Shown here: one piece after another, positions 8,979 to 18,516 of the stretch
Position numbering within the stretch: the stretch's first letter is position 1
Layout of the letters: every line of letters starts with the position of its first letter
DNA from: an uncultured cyanobacterium
GTDB taxonomy: Bacteria; Cyanobacteriota; Cyanobacteriia; PCC-6307; Cyanobiaceae
DNA: 43,323 nt
NCBI GenBank assembly: GCA_903882285.1
Contig: CAIRWM010000048.1
Span: forward strand, 1-43,323
Direction of reading: 5' to 3'
Position numbers and translations under genes: made by a program
The notes under the pieces: model-generated
The model's database searches: none
What the model was told of the DNA's origin: nothing
The model's input: only the letters and a program-made list of their open reading frames with translations

Positions 8979-10745
8979 ATGACTTCGGCTTCCGCCTCGG
9001 CGGCCACGACAGCGTGCGGGGATGCCGATCCCCCCGGAGCCGGCCACGGCGGCGAGCCGATCGACAGCCGCTGGGATGTGGTGGTGGTCGGCAGTGGTGC
9101 CGCCGGCCTGATGGCCTGCCTGGAGTTGCCAGCCGGGCTGCGGGTGCTGTTGCTCAGCAAGAACAGCTCGCCCCCCTCCGCCAGCCGCTGGGCCCAGGGC
9201 GGGATTGCCGCGGTCACCCGCGCCGACGACAGCTTTGCAAGCCATGTTACCGACACCCTCAATGCCGGAGCGGGCCTCTGCGATCCGGATGCCGTGGAAC
9301 TGCTGGTGCACCAGGCGCCGGGTTGCGTGGAGCGCCTGGTTGAGCTGGGCATGGCCTTCGATCGCAACCACAACGGCCTGAGCACCACCCTGGAAGCGGC
9401 CCACAGCCACCGCCGAGTGCTGCATGCCCAGGACCGCACCGGCGGCGCCCTGGTGGAAACCCTTGAACGGGAGGTGCTGCGGCGGCCCAGCCTGGTGCAG
9501 CGCAAGGGCATGCCTGCCCTGCAGCTCTGGATCGAAGCCGGCCGCTGCGTTGGCCTGGAGGTGCTCGACGGAGGCCGGGTGCGCTGGCTGCGGGCCGGGG
9601 CCGTGGTACTCGCCAGTGGCGGAGGCGGCCATCTCTTCGCTCACACCACCAATCCCAGCCAGTCCAGCGGCGACGGCGTGGCCATGGCCTGGAGCGCCGG
9701 AGCCGAGGTGCGCGACCTCGAGTTCGTGCAGTTCCACCCCACCGCCCTGATGATGGCGGGGGCTCCTCACTTCCTGATCTCAGAGGCGGTGCGCGGCGAG
9801 GGCGCGCGGCTGTGCGACCGCGAGGGGCGCAGTCCGGTGCAGCAGCTGGCAGGCGGCGACCTGGCCCCGCGCGACCAGGTGAGCCGCGCCCTGGCCCGCT
9901 GCATGCAGGCCCAGGGAGTCGACCATCTCTGGCTCGATCTGCGGCCGGTGGGCCAGGAACGGCTGGAGCGCCAATTCCCGACGATCCTCGGCCGCTGCCG
10001 CGACCTGGGGCTGGAGCCCACGCGGCGCCCGATCCCCGTGGCGCCCGCCGCCCATTACTGGATGGGCGGCATCGGCACCGACCTGAAGGCCGCCACCAGC
10101 CTGCCGGGCCTCTACGCCGTGGGCGAAGTGGCCTGTACCGGCGTCCACGGAGCCAACCGCCTGGCCAGCAATTCGCTGATGGAGTGCCTGGTGTTCGCCC
10201 GGCAGCTCGCCAGCATTGAGCTGCAGCCCCTGCAGTCGGGCAGCGGCCGCGAACCCTGCCGGAGCTGGACGCCGCCAGCCTCCGTGGCGGCGGTGCTGGC
10301 CCCCCAGGGACTGGAGAACACCGGGGGCCGCCAGGCAGCGATCGGCACCCTGCGCCAGCTCTGTTGGCAGGTGGCCGGGGTGGAGCGACGCGGCGGAGCC
10401 CTGGCTACCGCCCTGGGCCGGGTGCGGGGCCAGCGCCGCAACCTCGACCATGCCGTTCTGCTGCGGGCCGCCCATGACCTGCCCCCCGGCGAGCAGCTCG
10501 CCCTTGCCCCGGCGGAGGTCGAGGCGCTGCTGCAGCTGCAGGAGCTGCGACAACGGCTGGTGCTGGCGGAGCTGCTGATGGAGGCGGCCCTGTTCCGCGA
10601 CGAGAGTCGAGGCGGACACTTCCGCACCGATGCCCCGGCCAGCCAACCCTTCTGGCGCCGTCACACCGTGCAGTTCAAGGAGCAGCCGCCCCGGACCCGA
10701 CCTGTGGGAGGGCAGGACGGCCGGCTCAGAGACCGCCGCCCTTGA
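8979..10745 (+). CDS. nadB: L-aspartate oxidase NadB
   Basis: A flavoprotein that oxidises L-aspartate to iminoaspartate, the first step of de novo NAD synthesis. The FAD-binding motif WDVVVVGSGAAGLMA sits at about 32-46. The family core SRWAQGGIAA, the substrate-region motif AHSHRRVLHAQD, EFVQFHPTAL, the GARLCDREGR segment and the late AHYWMGGIGTD and GANRLASNSLMECLVF motifs are all present in order. About 588 residues, with an N-terminal extension of some 30 residues. ATG 8979 is used; GTG 8976 precedes it, and AGGAG at 8959-8963 fits either. The 3' end overlaps the convergent VKOR gene by 20 bases. Confidence 0.95.
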   Translation: MTSASASAATTACGDADPPGAGHGGEPIDSRWDVVVVGSGAAGLMACLELPAGLRVLLLSKNSSPPSASRWAQGGIAAVTRADDSFASHVTDTLNAGAGLCDPDAVELLVHQAPGCVERLVELGMAFDRNHNGLSTTLEAAHSHRRVLHAQDRTGGALVETLEREVLRRPSLVQRKGMPALQLWIEAGRCVGLEVLDGGRVRWLRAGAVVLASGGGGHLFAHTTNPSQSSGDGVAMAWSAGAEVRDLEFVQFHPTALMMAGAPHFLISEAVRGEGARLCDREGRSPVQQLAGGDLAPRDQVSRALARCMQAQGVDHLWLDLRPVGQERLERQFPTILGRCRDLGLEPTRRPIPVAPAAHYWMGGIGTDLKAATSLPGLYAVGEVACTGVHGANRLASNSLMECLVFARQLASIELQPLQSGSGREPCRSWTPPASVAAVLAPQGLENTGGRQAAIGTLRQLCWQVAGVERRGGALATALGRVRGQRRNLDHAVLLRAAHDLPPGEQLALAPAEVEALLQLQELRQRLVLAELLMEAALFRDESRGGHFRTDAPASQPFWRRHTVQFKEQPPRTRPVGGQDGRLRDRRP

Positions 10746-11688
10746 AACCGCTGAGATCGGCCAGTTTGGCCAGGGGCTTGACACCGGAATCAAGCTTGCC
10801 GTTGATCTCCCAGGTGGGATAGCCCTGGATCTGCTTCGATTCGCACAGCGCCGCCTGGCTGTTACGGCCGTCGCTGGCGCACTCGATCACCGTGAGCTTC
10901 TCGCTGGCGGCCTTGCCGAAGAGCTCCTTCTGCTCGTGGCAGTGGGGACACCAGTAGGCCGAATACATCCTGGCGTCCGTTCGGCTGAGGTGATCGGCCA
11001 GGGCCAGAGTGGCCGGGGTGCTCGGACCAGTGACGGGAATGGGCACACCCTTGCCGACCCCACCCTCGGGACGGCCGACAGCCGAGGACCAGCCGAACCC
11101 GGTGAGCAGCACGATCAGACCGACCAACACACCGCGGAACAGCAGCTGACCGCGGTCGTCCCATTCCCCGCCCACCAGGCTCAGCACCAGCAGCGCCAGG
11201 CTGAGCACAGCCGAGATCACACAGAAGGGGCAGAACGCCTGGATCCGGAACACCATCAGCCCCATCAGCAGCAGGCTGAAGACCGCCATGCCGGTGCTCA
11301 CCAGAAAAAGCCCCCACCAGCTGCGCTCGTTCAGCGCCGTGCGGGCCTCGCCCTTGAGCACCAGGGGCAACACCGCCATCAGCAGCACCGCCGTGTAGGC
11401 CAGGAAGCCGAACAGGGAGAGGGGCTGGCCGAACAGGCTGCCCCAGGCGCTGTTGAGCACCTTGTCGCAGCCCTCGGCACCGCCCGGACAGACCAGGGGA
11501 GTCAGCAAGCCCCAGCGCTTGAGGGTGATCGAGCCGGTGTCGATGGCACCGATGCTGGCCAGGACCGCCATGGTGACGCGCACCCAGCGACGACCGGGAT
11601 CCGTGCGGCGGCGGCTGTTGAGACGATCAGCCAGGCGGGTGGAGGTCACGGCGGAGGACGGCACTGGGGGGATTCTCGCAGTCGCCAT
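10726..11688 (-). CDS. VKOR-thioredoxin fusion (disulfide-bond forming protein)
   Basis: A 320-residue membrane protein. The N-terminal VKOR domain has four or five spans with the loop cysteines C67 and C74 (CPGGAEGC) and the quinone-proximal pair C153-P-F-C156. A C-terminal thioredoxin-like domain carries W246-C247-P-H-C250. In cyanobacteria and chloroplasts such fusions oxidise lumenal or periplasmic proteins and pass electrons to quinone; the plant relative LTO1 is needed for photosystem II assembly. The ATG at 11688 gives the family-like N terminus; the frame is open further upstream but that part would overlap rimO control sequence. It converges on nadB with a 20-base overlap. Confidence 0.93.
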   Translation of the reverse strand: MATARIPPVPSSAVTSTRLADRLNSRRRTDPGRRWVRVTMAVLASIGAIDTGSITLKRWGLLTPLVCPGGAEGCDKVLNSAWGSLFGQPLSLFGFLAYTAVLLMAVLPLVLKGEARTALNERSWWGLFLVSTGMAVFSLLLMGLMVFRIQAFCPFCVISAVLSLALLVLSLVGGEWDDRGQLLFRGVLVGLIVLLTGFGWSSAVGRPEGGVGKGVPIPVTGPSTPATLALADHLSRTDARMYSAYWCPHCHEQKELFGKAASEKLTVIECASDGRNSQAALCESKQIQGYPTWEINGKLDSGVKPLAKLADLSGFKGGGL

Positions 11689-11767
11689 CAGCTCGTGCCG
11701 CACCCCGGCGATCGACTGCCGCACATTGCATAGGGTGGGGGATTGGCACTGCCGCCGCACCCGCCCC

Positions 11768-13204
11768 ATGGGACTGCCGACCCCCGCATCCGCCAGCTCC
11801 CGCTCCAGCGCCCCCCCCGACGCCGCCGGCCGCTCTCCCACCGTGGCCTTCGCCCACCTGGGCTGCGAGAAGAACCGGGTAGACACCGAGCACATGCTCG
11901 GCCTGCTGGCCGAGGCCGGCTACCGGGTCAGTGCCGACGAGAACGAGGCCAGCGTGGTGGTGGTGAACACCTGCAGTTTCATCCAGGACGCCCGCGAGGA
12001 ATCGGTGCGCACACTGGTGGACCTGGCGGAGCAGGGCAAGGAACTGATCATTGCCGGCTGCCTCGCCCAGCACTTCCAGGAGGAGCTGCTGGAGAGCCTG
12101 CCGGAGGCCCGGGCGATCGTCGGCACCGGCGACTACCAGCACATCGTGTCGGTGCTGCAACGGGTGGAGGCCGGGGAGCGGGTCAACCAGGTGAGCGCTA
12201 CCCCCACCTTCGTGGCCGATGAGCACCTGCCCCGCTACCGCACCACCTCCGAGGCGGTGGCCTATCTCAAGGTGGCAGAGGGCTGCGATTACCGCTGCGC
12301 CTTCTGCATCATTCCAAAGCTGCGCGGCGACCAGCGCTCCCGCCCGATCGACAGCATCGTCGCCGAGGCCCACCAGCTGGCGGACCAGGGGGTGCAGGAA
12401 CTGGTGCTGATCAGCCAGATCACCACCAACTACGGCCTCGATCTGGTCGGCAAGCCCCAGCTGGCCGAGCTGCTGCGCGCCCTGGCGGCGGTGGAGATCC
12501 CCTGGATCCGCGTGCACTACGCCTACCCCACCGGCCTCACCGCCGAAGTGTTGGCGGCCTACCGGGAGGTGCCCAACGTGCTGCCCTATCTCGATCTGCC
12601 CCTGCAGCACAGCCACCCCGAGGTGCTGCGGGCGATGAACCGCCCCTGGCAGGCGGACGTGACTGCCGGAGTGCTGGGCCGGATCCGCGAGCAGTTGCCC
12701 GATGCCGTGCTGCGCACCACTTTCATCGTGGGGTTTCCCGGCGAGACGGAGGAGCACTTCCAGCATCTGTTGGCGTTCGTGGCTGAGCAGCGCTTTGACC
12801 ACGTGGGCGTATTCACCTTCTCGGCGGAAGAGGGAACAACGGCGGCAAAGCTCCCAGATCAGGTGCCTATCGAGGTGGCCCAGGAGCGCAGGGACCGGCT
12901 GATGGCCCTGCAGCAGCCGATCGCCGCAGAGCGCAATTCCGCCTGGGTGGGCCGCATCGTCGACGTGCTGATCGAGCAGGACAACCCCACGACGGGCGAG
13001 ATGATCGGCCGCTGTGCCCGCTTCGCCCCCGAGGTGGATGGCGAGGTACGGATCAGCCCTGGGATCGGCGGACTCAGCGCCGCCCCGGGCACCATGGTGC
13101 CGGTGCGGATCACGGCGGCCGACACCTACGACCTGCGCGGCACGGTGGTGGGGGCGGCGGCGATGGTGCAGGAGGTTCGGGGCGAACGGCGGCAGGGCTC
13201 TTGA
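11768..13204 (+). CDS. rimO: Ribosomal protein S12 methylthiotransferase RimO
   Basis: A 478-residue enzyme that methylthiolates the conserved Asp of ribosomal protein S12. The N-terminal MTTase domain has the cluster cysteines C33 ([10 protein letters not shown]), C69 (NTCSF) and C98 (AGCLA). The radical SAM motif is C173-DYR-C177-AF-C180. A C-terminal TRAM-like domain closes the protein. GCEKNRVD is diagnostic of RimO rather than MiaB. The ATG at 11768 places the family start about 28 residues before the first cysteine. It is divergent from the VKOR gene (79-base gap), and its TGA overlaps the TTG start of the MFS gene. Confidence 0.96.
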   Translation: MGLPTPASASSRSSAPPDAAGRSPTVAFAHLGCEKNRVDTEHMLGLLAEAGYRVSADENEASVVVVNTCSFIQDAREESVRTLVDLAEQGKELIIAGCLAQHFQEELLESLPEARAIVGTGDYQHIVSVLQRVEAGERVNQVSATPTFVADEHLPRYRTTSEAVAYLKVAEGCDYRCAFCIIPKLRGDQRSRPIDSIVAEAHQLADQGVQELVLISQITTNYGLDLVGKPQLAELLRALAAVEIPWIRVHYAYPTGLTAEVLAAYREVPNVLPYLDLPLQHSHPEVLRAMNRPWQADVTAGVLGRIREQLPDAVLRTTFIVGFPGETEEHFQHLLAFVAEQRFDHVGVFTFSAEEGTTAAKLPDQVPIEVAQERRDRLMALQQPIAAERNSAWVGRIVDVLIEQDNPTTGEMIGRCARFAPEVDGEVRISPGIGGLSAAPGTMVPVRITAADTYDLRGTVVGAAAMVQEVRGERRQGS

Positions 13205-14430
13205 AGCGGGCCCCGCTGCCCGCCTGGCTGCAGGAGCGGCAGCGCTGCATCTTCCTGATCGCCTCGGGGCTGAGCACGGCCGGCTCCTTCGCCGGCCTGA
13301 CGGCCAAAGGATGGATCCTGATGCACGGCACCGGCAACGCCCTGCTACTGGCACTGCACTTCGCCGCCCTGGCCATGCCGAGCCTGCTGGTGAGTGGCCC
13401 CGCCGGCGTCCTCACCGACCGGATCGGCAGTGAGAAGGTGCTGATCCGCGCCCAGTGGGGCCTGTTTGCAAGCGCCGTGCTGGGAGCGCTGGCGATCCCG
13501 CTGCTGAGCAACCGCCCCCAGGTACTGCTGCTGCTGCTGAGCAGCTTGCTGTCGGGGGTGGCGAGCAGCTACGAACTCACGGCCCGCAACAAATACACCG
13601 CCCTGCTCGTGGATCGCCCCGAGCAACTGGCCCCTTACCTGGCAAGCTTCTCGGTGGTGTTCAACGTGGGCAAGCTGGTGGGACCGCCACTGGGGGGCTG
13701 GCTGGTGGCCCTGAGCGGTCCATCGATGGCCCTGACCATCGATGCCGCCTCCTTCCTGGTACCGATCGCCACGGTGATCTGGCTGTTACGGCCCCACGCC
13801 GAATCGGAACAGCTCAGCCTGCCGGGATCCATGGCCACGCTGGGGGCGGCTTGGCGTCACTGCGGCCCCACGCTCCGGCACGTGCTTCGCTTCACCGCCC
13901 TGGCCTGCCTGCTGAGCTTCTTTCACCCGGGGCTGGCGGCCCTGATCGCCGCCCGGGTGGTCGGACCGAGCCCCCAGGCCCTGGGGGTGTTCACCAGCGT
14001 GCTGGCGGCGGGCAGCATCGCCGGAGGCGTGGTATTGCAGCAGAACAGCCACTGGCTCAGCGAGCGGCCAGGTCTGCTACTGGGGGGGTCTCTGGTGGTG
14101 ACCGCAGCAGCCCAGTTGGGCATGGCCCTCTCGGGGGGCATGCTGCTGAGCCTAGCCATGGCCTTCCTGATCGGAGGTGGCACTGCCAGCCTGCTGGCCG
14201 GCACCAATCTGATCAGCCAGGTGGGAGCCCCGATCGCACTGCGCGGCCGGATGGCGGGGCTGGGGCAGATCGCCTTCCTAGGCGGTGGTGGCCTGAGCGG
14301 CGTGCTGGCGGCCTTGCTCAGCACGCGGGTGGGTCTGATGCCGACCTTCGCAGTTCTTGGAACCGCCGGCCTCGCCTTGGGGGTGGCGGAGCTGCTGGGT
14401 CGCGGCGGACTGCGACTCAGGTCCCAGTAA
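13201..14430 (+). CDS. Major facilitator superfamily transporter
   Basis: A 409-residue protein with about 12 hydrophobic spans. The loop after the second span, [16 protein letters not shown], resembles the MFS motif A. Overall it resembles the MFS_3 / enterobactin-exporter-like group. The substrate is unknown. The start is a TTG whose last two bases are part of the rimO stop (TTGA), so it is probably translated by re-initiation after rimO. There is no Shine-Dalgarno of note. It is followed by the convergent petL. Confidence 0.8.
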   Translation: MKRAPLPAWLQERQRCIFLIASGLSTAGSFAGLTAKGWILMHGTGNALLLALHFAALAMPSLLVSGPAGVLTDRIGSEKVLIRAQWGLFASAVLGALAIPLLSNRPQVLLLLLSSLLSGVASSYELTARNKYTALLVDRPEQLAPYLASFSVVFNVGKLVGPPLGGWLVALSGPSMALTIDAASFLVPIATVIWLLRPHAESEQLSLPGSMATLGAAWRHCGPTLRHVLRFTALACLLSFFHPGLAALIAARVVGPSPQALGVFTSVLAAGSIAGGVVLQQNSHWLSERPGLLLGGSLVVTAAAQLGMALSGGMLLSLAMAFLIGGGTASLLAGTNLISQVGAPIALRGRMAGLGQIAFLGGGGLSGVLAALLSTRVGLMPTFAVLGTAGLALGVAELLGRGGLRLRSQ

Positions 14431-14439
14431 CAGGGCCGT

Positions 14440-14532
14440 TCAGATCAGCCGGACGCCCTTGAGCACGACGGTGGCGAGGAAGGCGGCGGTGAGGCCACCG
14501 CCCACGAGAGCCAGATAGATCGCCACGCCCAT
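14440..14532 (-). CDS. petL: Cytochrome b6-f complex subunit 6 (PetL)
   Basis: A 30-residue frame beginning MGVAIYLALVGGGLTAAF and ending VLKGVRLI. It is one membrane helix with a short basic end. PetL proteins are 29-32 residues, have a single span and end in a basic residue followed by KLI or similar, which matches here (VRLI). PetL sits at the edge of the b6-f dimer in the thylakoid membrane and affects its stability. The ATG at 14532 has a weak leader; GTG at 14538, in frame, would add two residues. Assignment rests on size, span and termini only, as small subunits have little other signal. Confidence 0.72.
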   Translation of the reverse strand: MGVAIYLALVGGGLTAAFLATVVLKGVRLI

Positions 14533-14777
14533 GGCCACGACTGCAGAGGTGTAGTGCCATTACAGCAGACGCCTTGCCGCGGCCGCGGCCCAAGGCCCTG
14601 AAACCAGCAAAGCCGAAGCAAACCATCTAAAGTTGCGACACTTTCTATGCATGGTCCCCTCCGCTAGGCGTTGCGGCCCCGGGGCAGCAACGCCTTGAGT
14701 CCCCCCCGAAAACGTCTTCAGCCAGACCCCCAATCCAGGCCTCAGCCCCCGAGTTCACCCCAAAGCCCACCCCTAGC
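14533..14777. other. Divergent intergenic region between petL and the B12 radical SAM gene
   Basis: No protein is visible in these 245 bases. Three symmetric elements are: a GC palindrome at 14571-14596 (GCCTTG paired with CAAGGC around CCGCGGCCGCGG), a 16-base dyad at 14629-14644 (AAAGT, six bases, ACTTT), and a hairpin at 14666-14695 with a 9-bp stem (AGGCGTTGC / GCAACGCCT). The last lies in the probable 5' leader of the radical SAM gene. The dyad is the most operator-like. No convincing -35/-10 pair was found on either strand. Confidence 0.5.
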
Positions 14778-16388
14778 ATGCGCACCCTCTTCCTCTACCC
14801 GGAGTTCCCGAAGACCTTCTGGAGCTACGAGAAGATTCTGGAATTGGTGGATCGCAAGGTGCTCCTCCCCCCTCTGGGGATGGTGACAGTGGCGGCTCTG
14901 CTCCCTCAGGAGTGGGAGATGAAGCTGGTCGACCGCAACGTCCGCGAGGTGACCGAAGCCGAGTGGAACTGGGCGGAGTTGGTGGTGATCTCCGGGATGA
15001 TCGTGCAGAAGGCCGACATGGCCGTTCAGATCGGCAAAGCCAAGCAAAGGGGTCTGCCCGTGGCCGTGGGCGGCCCCTTCGCCAGCTCCACGCCGGACGC
15101 CCCCGAGCTGCAGCTGGCCGACTTCAAGATCCTTGATGAAGGCGAGATCACGCTGCCGATGTTCATCGAGGCGATCCAACGTGGCGAGAGCTCGGGCCGC
15201 TTCAGTGCCAATGGCGAGAAGCCGGATGTGACCGGCACACCCGTCCCCCGCTTCGACCTGCTCGAGCTCGATGCCTACGACTCGATGAGCGTTCAGTTCT
15301 CGCGAGGCTGCCCCTTCCAGTGCGAGTTCTGCGACATCATCGTGCTCTACGGCCGCAAACCGCGCACCAAGACTCCTGAGCAGCTGATTGCCGAACTGCA
15401 GTCCCTCTACGACCTGGGCTGGCGTCGCTCGATCTTCCTGGTCGACGACAACTTCATCGGCAACAAGCGCAACGCCAAGTTGTTGCTGCCGGCGCTGAAG
15501 CAGTGGCAGATCGATCGCAACTATCCCTTCAGCTTCGCCACCGAGGCCTCCGTGGATCTCGCCGCCGACGACGAGCTGATGGAGATGATGGCCGAGTGCC
15601 GCTTTGACAGCGTCTTCCTCGGCATTGAAACGCCGGATGAGGCCAGCCTCTCGATCGCGGGCAAGCACCAGAACACCCGCAGCTCCTTGGAGGAGTCTGT
15701 GGATCGCATCACCTCCTTCGGCATCCGCGTGATGGCCGGCTTCATCATCGGTTTCGACGGCGAAAAGACCGGCGCGGGCGATCGCATCGTCACCTTCGTG
15801 AGCCGCACCGGCATCCCGGCCGCGATGATGGGCATGTTGCAGGCCCTGCCGAACACCGGCCTCTGGCATCGCCTGGAAAAAGAAGGTCGGCTGATTCAGG
15901 AAAAGGCCGACGCCAAGGGCGTGAACCAGACCAACCTGCTCAACTTCGTGCCCAGCCGGCCGATCCGCGACATCGCCAATGAGTACGTGGATGCCTTCTG
16001 CCGCCTCTACGAACCGAACGCCTACATCGATCGGGTCACGCACTACTACACGAAAATGGGCAAGCCGCGCTGGCAGCAGTATGTGAAGCGTGCTGCTCTC
16101 GGCAAGGCCACCCTGCCCACCTGGACTGACATTCGGGCCCTGGCGATCGTAGTGTGGCGTCAGGGTTTCTTGCGAGACACCCGCTGGCGTTTCTGGCGTT
16201 CATTGCTCACAATCGCGCGCCGCAACCCCGACAACTTCGAGCAATTCGTGGTCACTCTCGCCCACAACGAGCACTTCCAGGAATACCGCGGGGTGGTGAC
16301 CCTCGAAATCCAGCAGCAGCTCGCCTCCCTGCCCCCGGATCCCCCCACCGCCACCGTGGAGCCCAGCCGCGAGCTGCAGCCGGCCTGA
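14778..16388 (+). CDS. B12-binding radical SAM protein with DUF4070 domain
   Basis: A 536-residue protein. The N-terminal 130 residues resemble a cobalamin-binding domain without an obvious DxHxxG motif. The radical SAM cluster is C178-PFQ-C182-EF-C185, followed by DIIVLYGRKPRTK. The segment KHQNTRSSLEESV...GIRVMAGFIIGFDGE leads into a DUF4070-type C terminus. The closest named group I know is the hopanoid C-2 methylase HpnP and its relatives, but no hopanoid genes are nearby, so I do not transfer that name. Such enzymes perform radical methylations or rearrangements. The ATG start is followed directly by the conserved LFLYPEFPKTFW. It is probably monocistronic, convergent with the DUF4346 gene. 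Confidence 0.88.
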   Translation: MRTLFLYPEFPKTFWSYEKILELVDRKVLLPPLGMVTVAALLPQEWEMKLVDRNVREVTEAEWNWAELVVISGMIVQKADMAVQIGKAKQRGLPVAVGGPFASSTPDAPELQLADFKILDEGEITLPMFIEAIQRGESSGRFSANGEKPDVTGTPVPRFDLLELDAYDSMSVQFSRGCPFQCEFCDIIVLYGRKPRTKTPEQLIAELQSLYDLGWRRSIFLVDDNFIGNKRNAKLLLPALKQWQIDRNYPFSFATEASVDLAADDELMEMMAECRFDSVFLGIETPDEASLSIAGKHQNTRSSLEESVDRITSFGIRVMAGFIIGFDGEKTGAGDRIVTFVSRTGIPAAMMGMLQALPNTGLWHRLEKEGRLIQEKADAKGVNQTNLLNFVPSRPIRDIANEYVDAFCRLYEPNAYIDRVTHYYTKMGKPRWQQYVKRAALGKATLPTWTDIRALAIVVWRQGFLRDTRWRFWRSLLTIARRNPDNFEQFVVTLAHNEHFQEYRGVVTLEIQQQLASLPPDPPTATVEPSRELQPA

Positions 16389-16403
16389 GGTTGGCCTCAT
16401 GCT

Positions 16404-16793
16404 TCAATCCTGGATGTACTCACCGCCCTGCAGCAGGCAACCTTCGGCCTTCTGAAGTTCCCGACCCAGGTAAAGGGCGTGATCCAGCCGGCTGAGCGGG
16501 TGGGGGCCATCGCCCTCCGTGATCAGGATGCCGACCTGCTTGGCACTGCGGCCGCGAAACACGCAAAGCGGCTGGCGCGGACTGGCGCCGCGACAGCTGA
16601 TCACCTCGCCGGTGTCGGGATCGGTGGCCAGGCCACGTTCATCGATGGCATTGCCGTAGTGCTCAACCACCAGCTCGCCCGCGGCGACATCCACCTTGAT
16701 CAGGAAATAGCCCGAGGGATCGAGGGCGATGAAGCGCTGAGAGAGGGAGTCATCCAGCTCACGGATCGGGGCCATGGGATTGAGGGCCGGCAT
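16404..16793 (-). CDS. DUF4346-domain protein
   Basis: A soluble protein of about 129 residues. The core QRFIALDPSGYFLIKVD and AGELVVEHYGNAIDERG is typical of DUF4346, a family found in cyanobacteria and in tetrahydromethanopterin-methyltransferase-like contexts elsewhere; its cyanobacterial role is unknown. Two ATG starts are possible, 16793 and 16775; both overlap the end of the upstream acyltransferase gene (stop at 16759), suggesting coupled translation. It ends in LLQGGEYIQD and converges on the radical SAM gene with a 15-base gap. Confidence 0.8.
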   Translation of the reverse strand: MPALNPMAPIRELDDSLSQRFIALDPSGYFLIKVDVAAGELVVEHYGNAIDERGLATDPDTGEVISCRGASPRQPLCVFRGRSAKQVGILITEGDGPHPLSRLDHALYLGRELQKAEGCLLQGGEYIQD

Positions 16794-17982
16794 GGGGGGG
16801 ATCGTAAGCAGCGCTGAAGGGCAATTCGGCATTGACCGCCTCGATCTCTTCCAGCACCCGGCGATTGGCGCCCGGGAGCCACTGGCGCAGGATGGCGTCG
16901 AATTCTGGGTCGCTCCAGCGATGCAGGCTGGCGCGGGGCTCGGCGATGAAGCCACGCCGACGCTTGTGACTGCCCCCGGCCCCGGGATCGAACCGGCAGA
17001 GGCCCTGGGCGATCGCCCACTCGATCGGGGCGTAGTAGCAGACCTCGAAGTGCAGATTCGCAGTGTCGACGTCGCTGCCCCAGTAACGGCCCCAGAGCTG
17101 GTCACCGCCGCGCACGCACAGGGACATTGCCAATGGCTCGCCGGGATCGCCGCGGTGTGCGCTGAACAGCACCAGATGGCGCCGCAGATCAAGGGCCGCC
17201 GCATCAAAAAAGGCCTCGGTGAGGTACTTGCTACCCCAGGGACCCCAGCGACGGCAGTGCTGCTCATAGAAGGCATGCATCCGCCCCAGCAACCGCGGCG
17301 GAATCGCCTCGCCGGCCAGGGGCGTGACCGTGATCCCCTCCTCGCTCACCGTCTTGCGCTCGCGCCGGATGTTGCGGCGCTGGTTGGCATTGAAACTGGC
17401 CAGATAGGCCTCGAAATCGACGTGGCCGGGATTGGTCCACTGGCTCTGCTGATTGAGCCAGAGCGCGCAGCCCGCCGCCTCGGCCACCGGTTGCCAGGCA
17501 GGATCGACGTAGAGGAAATTGCAGCTGAGGATGCTGTTGCGGCGACAGAAGTCGTCGATCAGCTCAAGCATCGCCGCGGTGAGCTCGGCCTCATCTTCGC
17601 CGGCCGCGAACAGGAAGCGATAGCCCTGCACTGGACTCAGCGGGCTCATGCCGACCAGCTTGGGGTAATAACGCAGGCCCAGCTTCCCGGCGAGCTGGGC
17701 AAAGGACTGGTCGAAGACGAACTCGCCGTAGCTGTGGCCCTTGAGATAGAGGGGGGCCACTGCCACCAGCCGCTCATCGCGCCACAATCCCAGATGGCAG
17801 GGCTGCCATCCCTGGCGGGAAATGATGCTAGCGCTGGCCTCAAGCTGGTGCAACCAGCGCCAGCTGAAGAACGGTAGCGCCTCGGCCGCCGCGCAGCCGC
17901 CAGCGCCGCCCAGCACGGCCTGCCACTGGGCTTCGGACAGGTCGGCCATGGCCTGATGCCAACGTGCCTGGAGCTCGGCCAT
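16759..17982 (-). CDS. FemAB/GNAT-like N-acyltransferase (COG3146 type)
   Basis: A 407-residue protein. Features seen are FFSWRWLHQLEAS near the N terminus, the polar segment LYLKGHSYGEFVFDQSFA, the basic NQRRNIRRERKTV near mid-protein, and a late FDPGAGGSHKRRRGF motif, all typical of the COG3146 predicted N-acyltransferases (also called DUF482). The fold is expected to be a double GNAT, as in FemAB proteins that add amino acids to peptidoglycan, but the substrate of this branch is not established. The ATG at 17982 is preferred to a TTG at 18018. It overlaps and precedes the DUF4346 gene. Confidence 0.82.
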   Translation of the reverse strand: MAELQARWHQAMADLSEAQWQAVLGGAGGCAAAEALPFFSWRWLHQLEASASIISRQGWQPCHLGLWRDERLVAVAPLYLKGHSYGEFVFDQSFAQLAGKLGLRYYPKLVGMSPLSPVQGYRFLFAAGEDEAELTAAMLELIDDFCRRNSILSCNFLYVDPAWQPVAEAAGCALWLNQQSQWTNPGHVDFEAYLASFNANQRRNIRRERKTVSEEGITVTPLAGEAIPPRLLGRMHAFYEQHCRRWGPWGSKYLTEAFFDAAALDLRRHLVLFSAHRGDPGEPLAMSLCVRGGDQLWGRYWGSDVDTANLHFEVCYYAPIEWAIAQGLCRFDPGAGGSHKRRRGFIAEPRASLHRWSDPEFDAILRQWLPGANRRVLEEIEAVNAELPFSAAYDPPHAGPQSHGPDP

Positions 17983-18057
17983 GGCCGGTGTCGCCGCAGC
18001 GGGACGGGGGAGGCGCAAAACTAACGGGGTCGTCGCGCCGATCGAGCCTCCGAGCCC

Positions 18058-18516
18058 ATGGGCCCAGCAGCACGGATCCGCCTAGGGCTGTTGACCGCCA
18101 CGGCCCTGGCCAGCGGCACGGCCAGTCTCGGTGCCAGCCCGCCGGCGGAGGCCGGACTGCTGCGCCCGGTACTGCTGCTGATGCGCCCCCAGCTGGAGAC
18201 ACGGCTGGCCAAACTTTGCGTGGAGACCGGGGCCGGCGACAGCGCCGAACTGGCCCACAGCTTGCAGGATCCCTGCCGCAAGCTGGCGGTGCCCACCAGC
18301 AAGTGTCTGATCGAAGAAACCGACAACACCGGCCGGGGCATGGGGGTGCTCACCGAGATGCTTGGTGGGCACTTCGGTGATGACAGCGAGGTGGTGGTGA
18401 AACGCTGCCTGGCCCGGATGTTCGGTCTGCCGAGTGACAGCCTCAGGGAGGTGCCGCTGCGGGAACTGGGCAAGCGCTTCGGCGCCAAGGGACTGCCGGC
18501 GGGGCTGCGGCCCTAG
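18058..18516 (+). CDS. Small secreted protein of unknown function
   Basis: A 152-residue protein with a probable signal peptide (RIRLGLLTATALASGTASLGA, cleavage around residue 30). The mature part is mostly helical in appearance and contains three well-spaced cysteines (LCVET, DPCRKL, SKCLIEE) and a fourth in KRCLARMFGLP. I do not recognise a domain; similar hypothetical proteins occur in picocyanobacteria to my recollection. It is divergent from the acyltransferase gene and its stop overlaps the convergent RibD-C gene by four bases. The even number of cysteines would fit an oxidised compartment. Confidence 0.72.
   Translation: MGPAARIRLGLLTATALASGTASLGASPPAEAGLLRPVLLLMRPQLETRLAKLCVETGAGDSAELAHSLQDPCRKLAVPTSKCLIEETDNTGRGMGVLTEMLGGHFGDDSEVVVKRCLARMFGLPSDSLREVPLRELGKRFGAKGLPAGLRP

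Noticed and set aside
14778..16388. Naming the B12 radical SAM gene hpnP
   Set aside because: The cluster motif is shared by several DUF4070 groups and there are no hopanoid genes around; the name would claim a substrate the sequence does not show.
16404..17276. Longer reading of the DUF4346 gene over the acyltransferase gene
   Set aside because: Only the last 123-129 codons look like protein of the DUF4346 family; the upstream part is the acyltransferase read out of frame.
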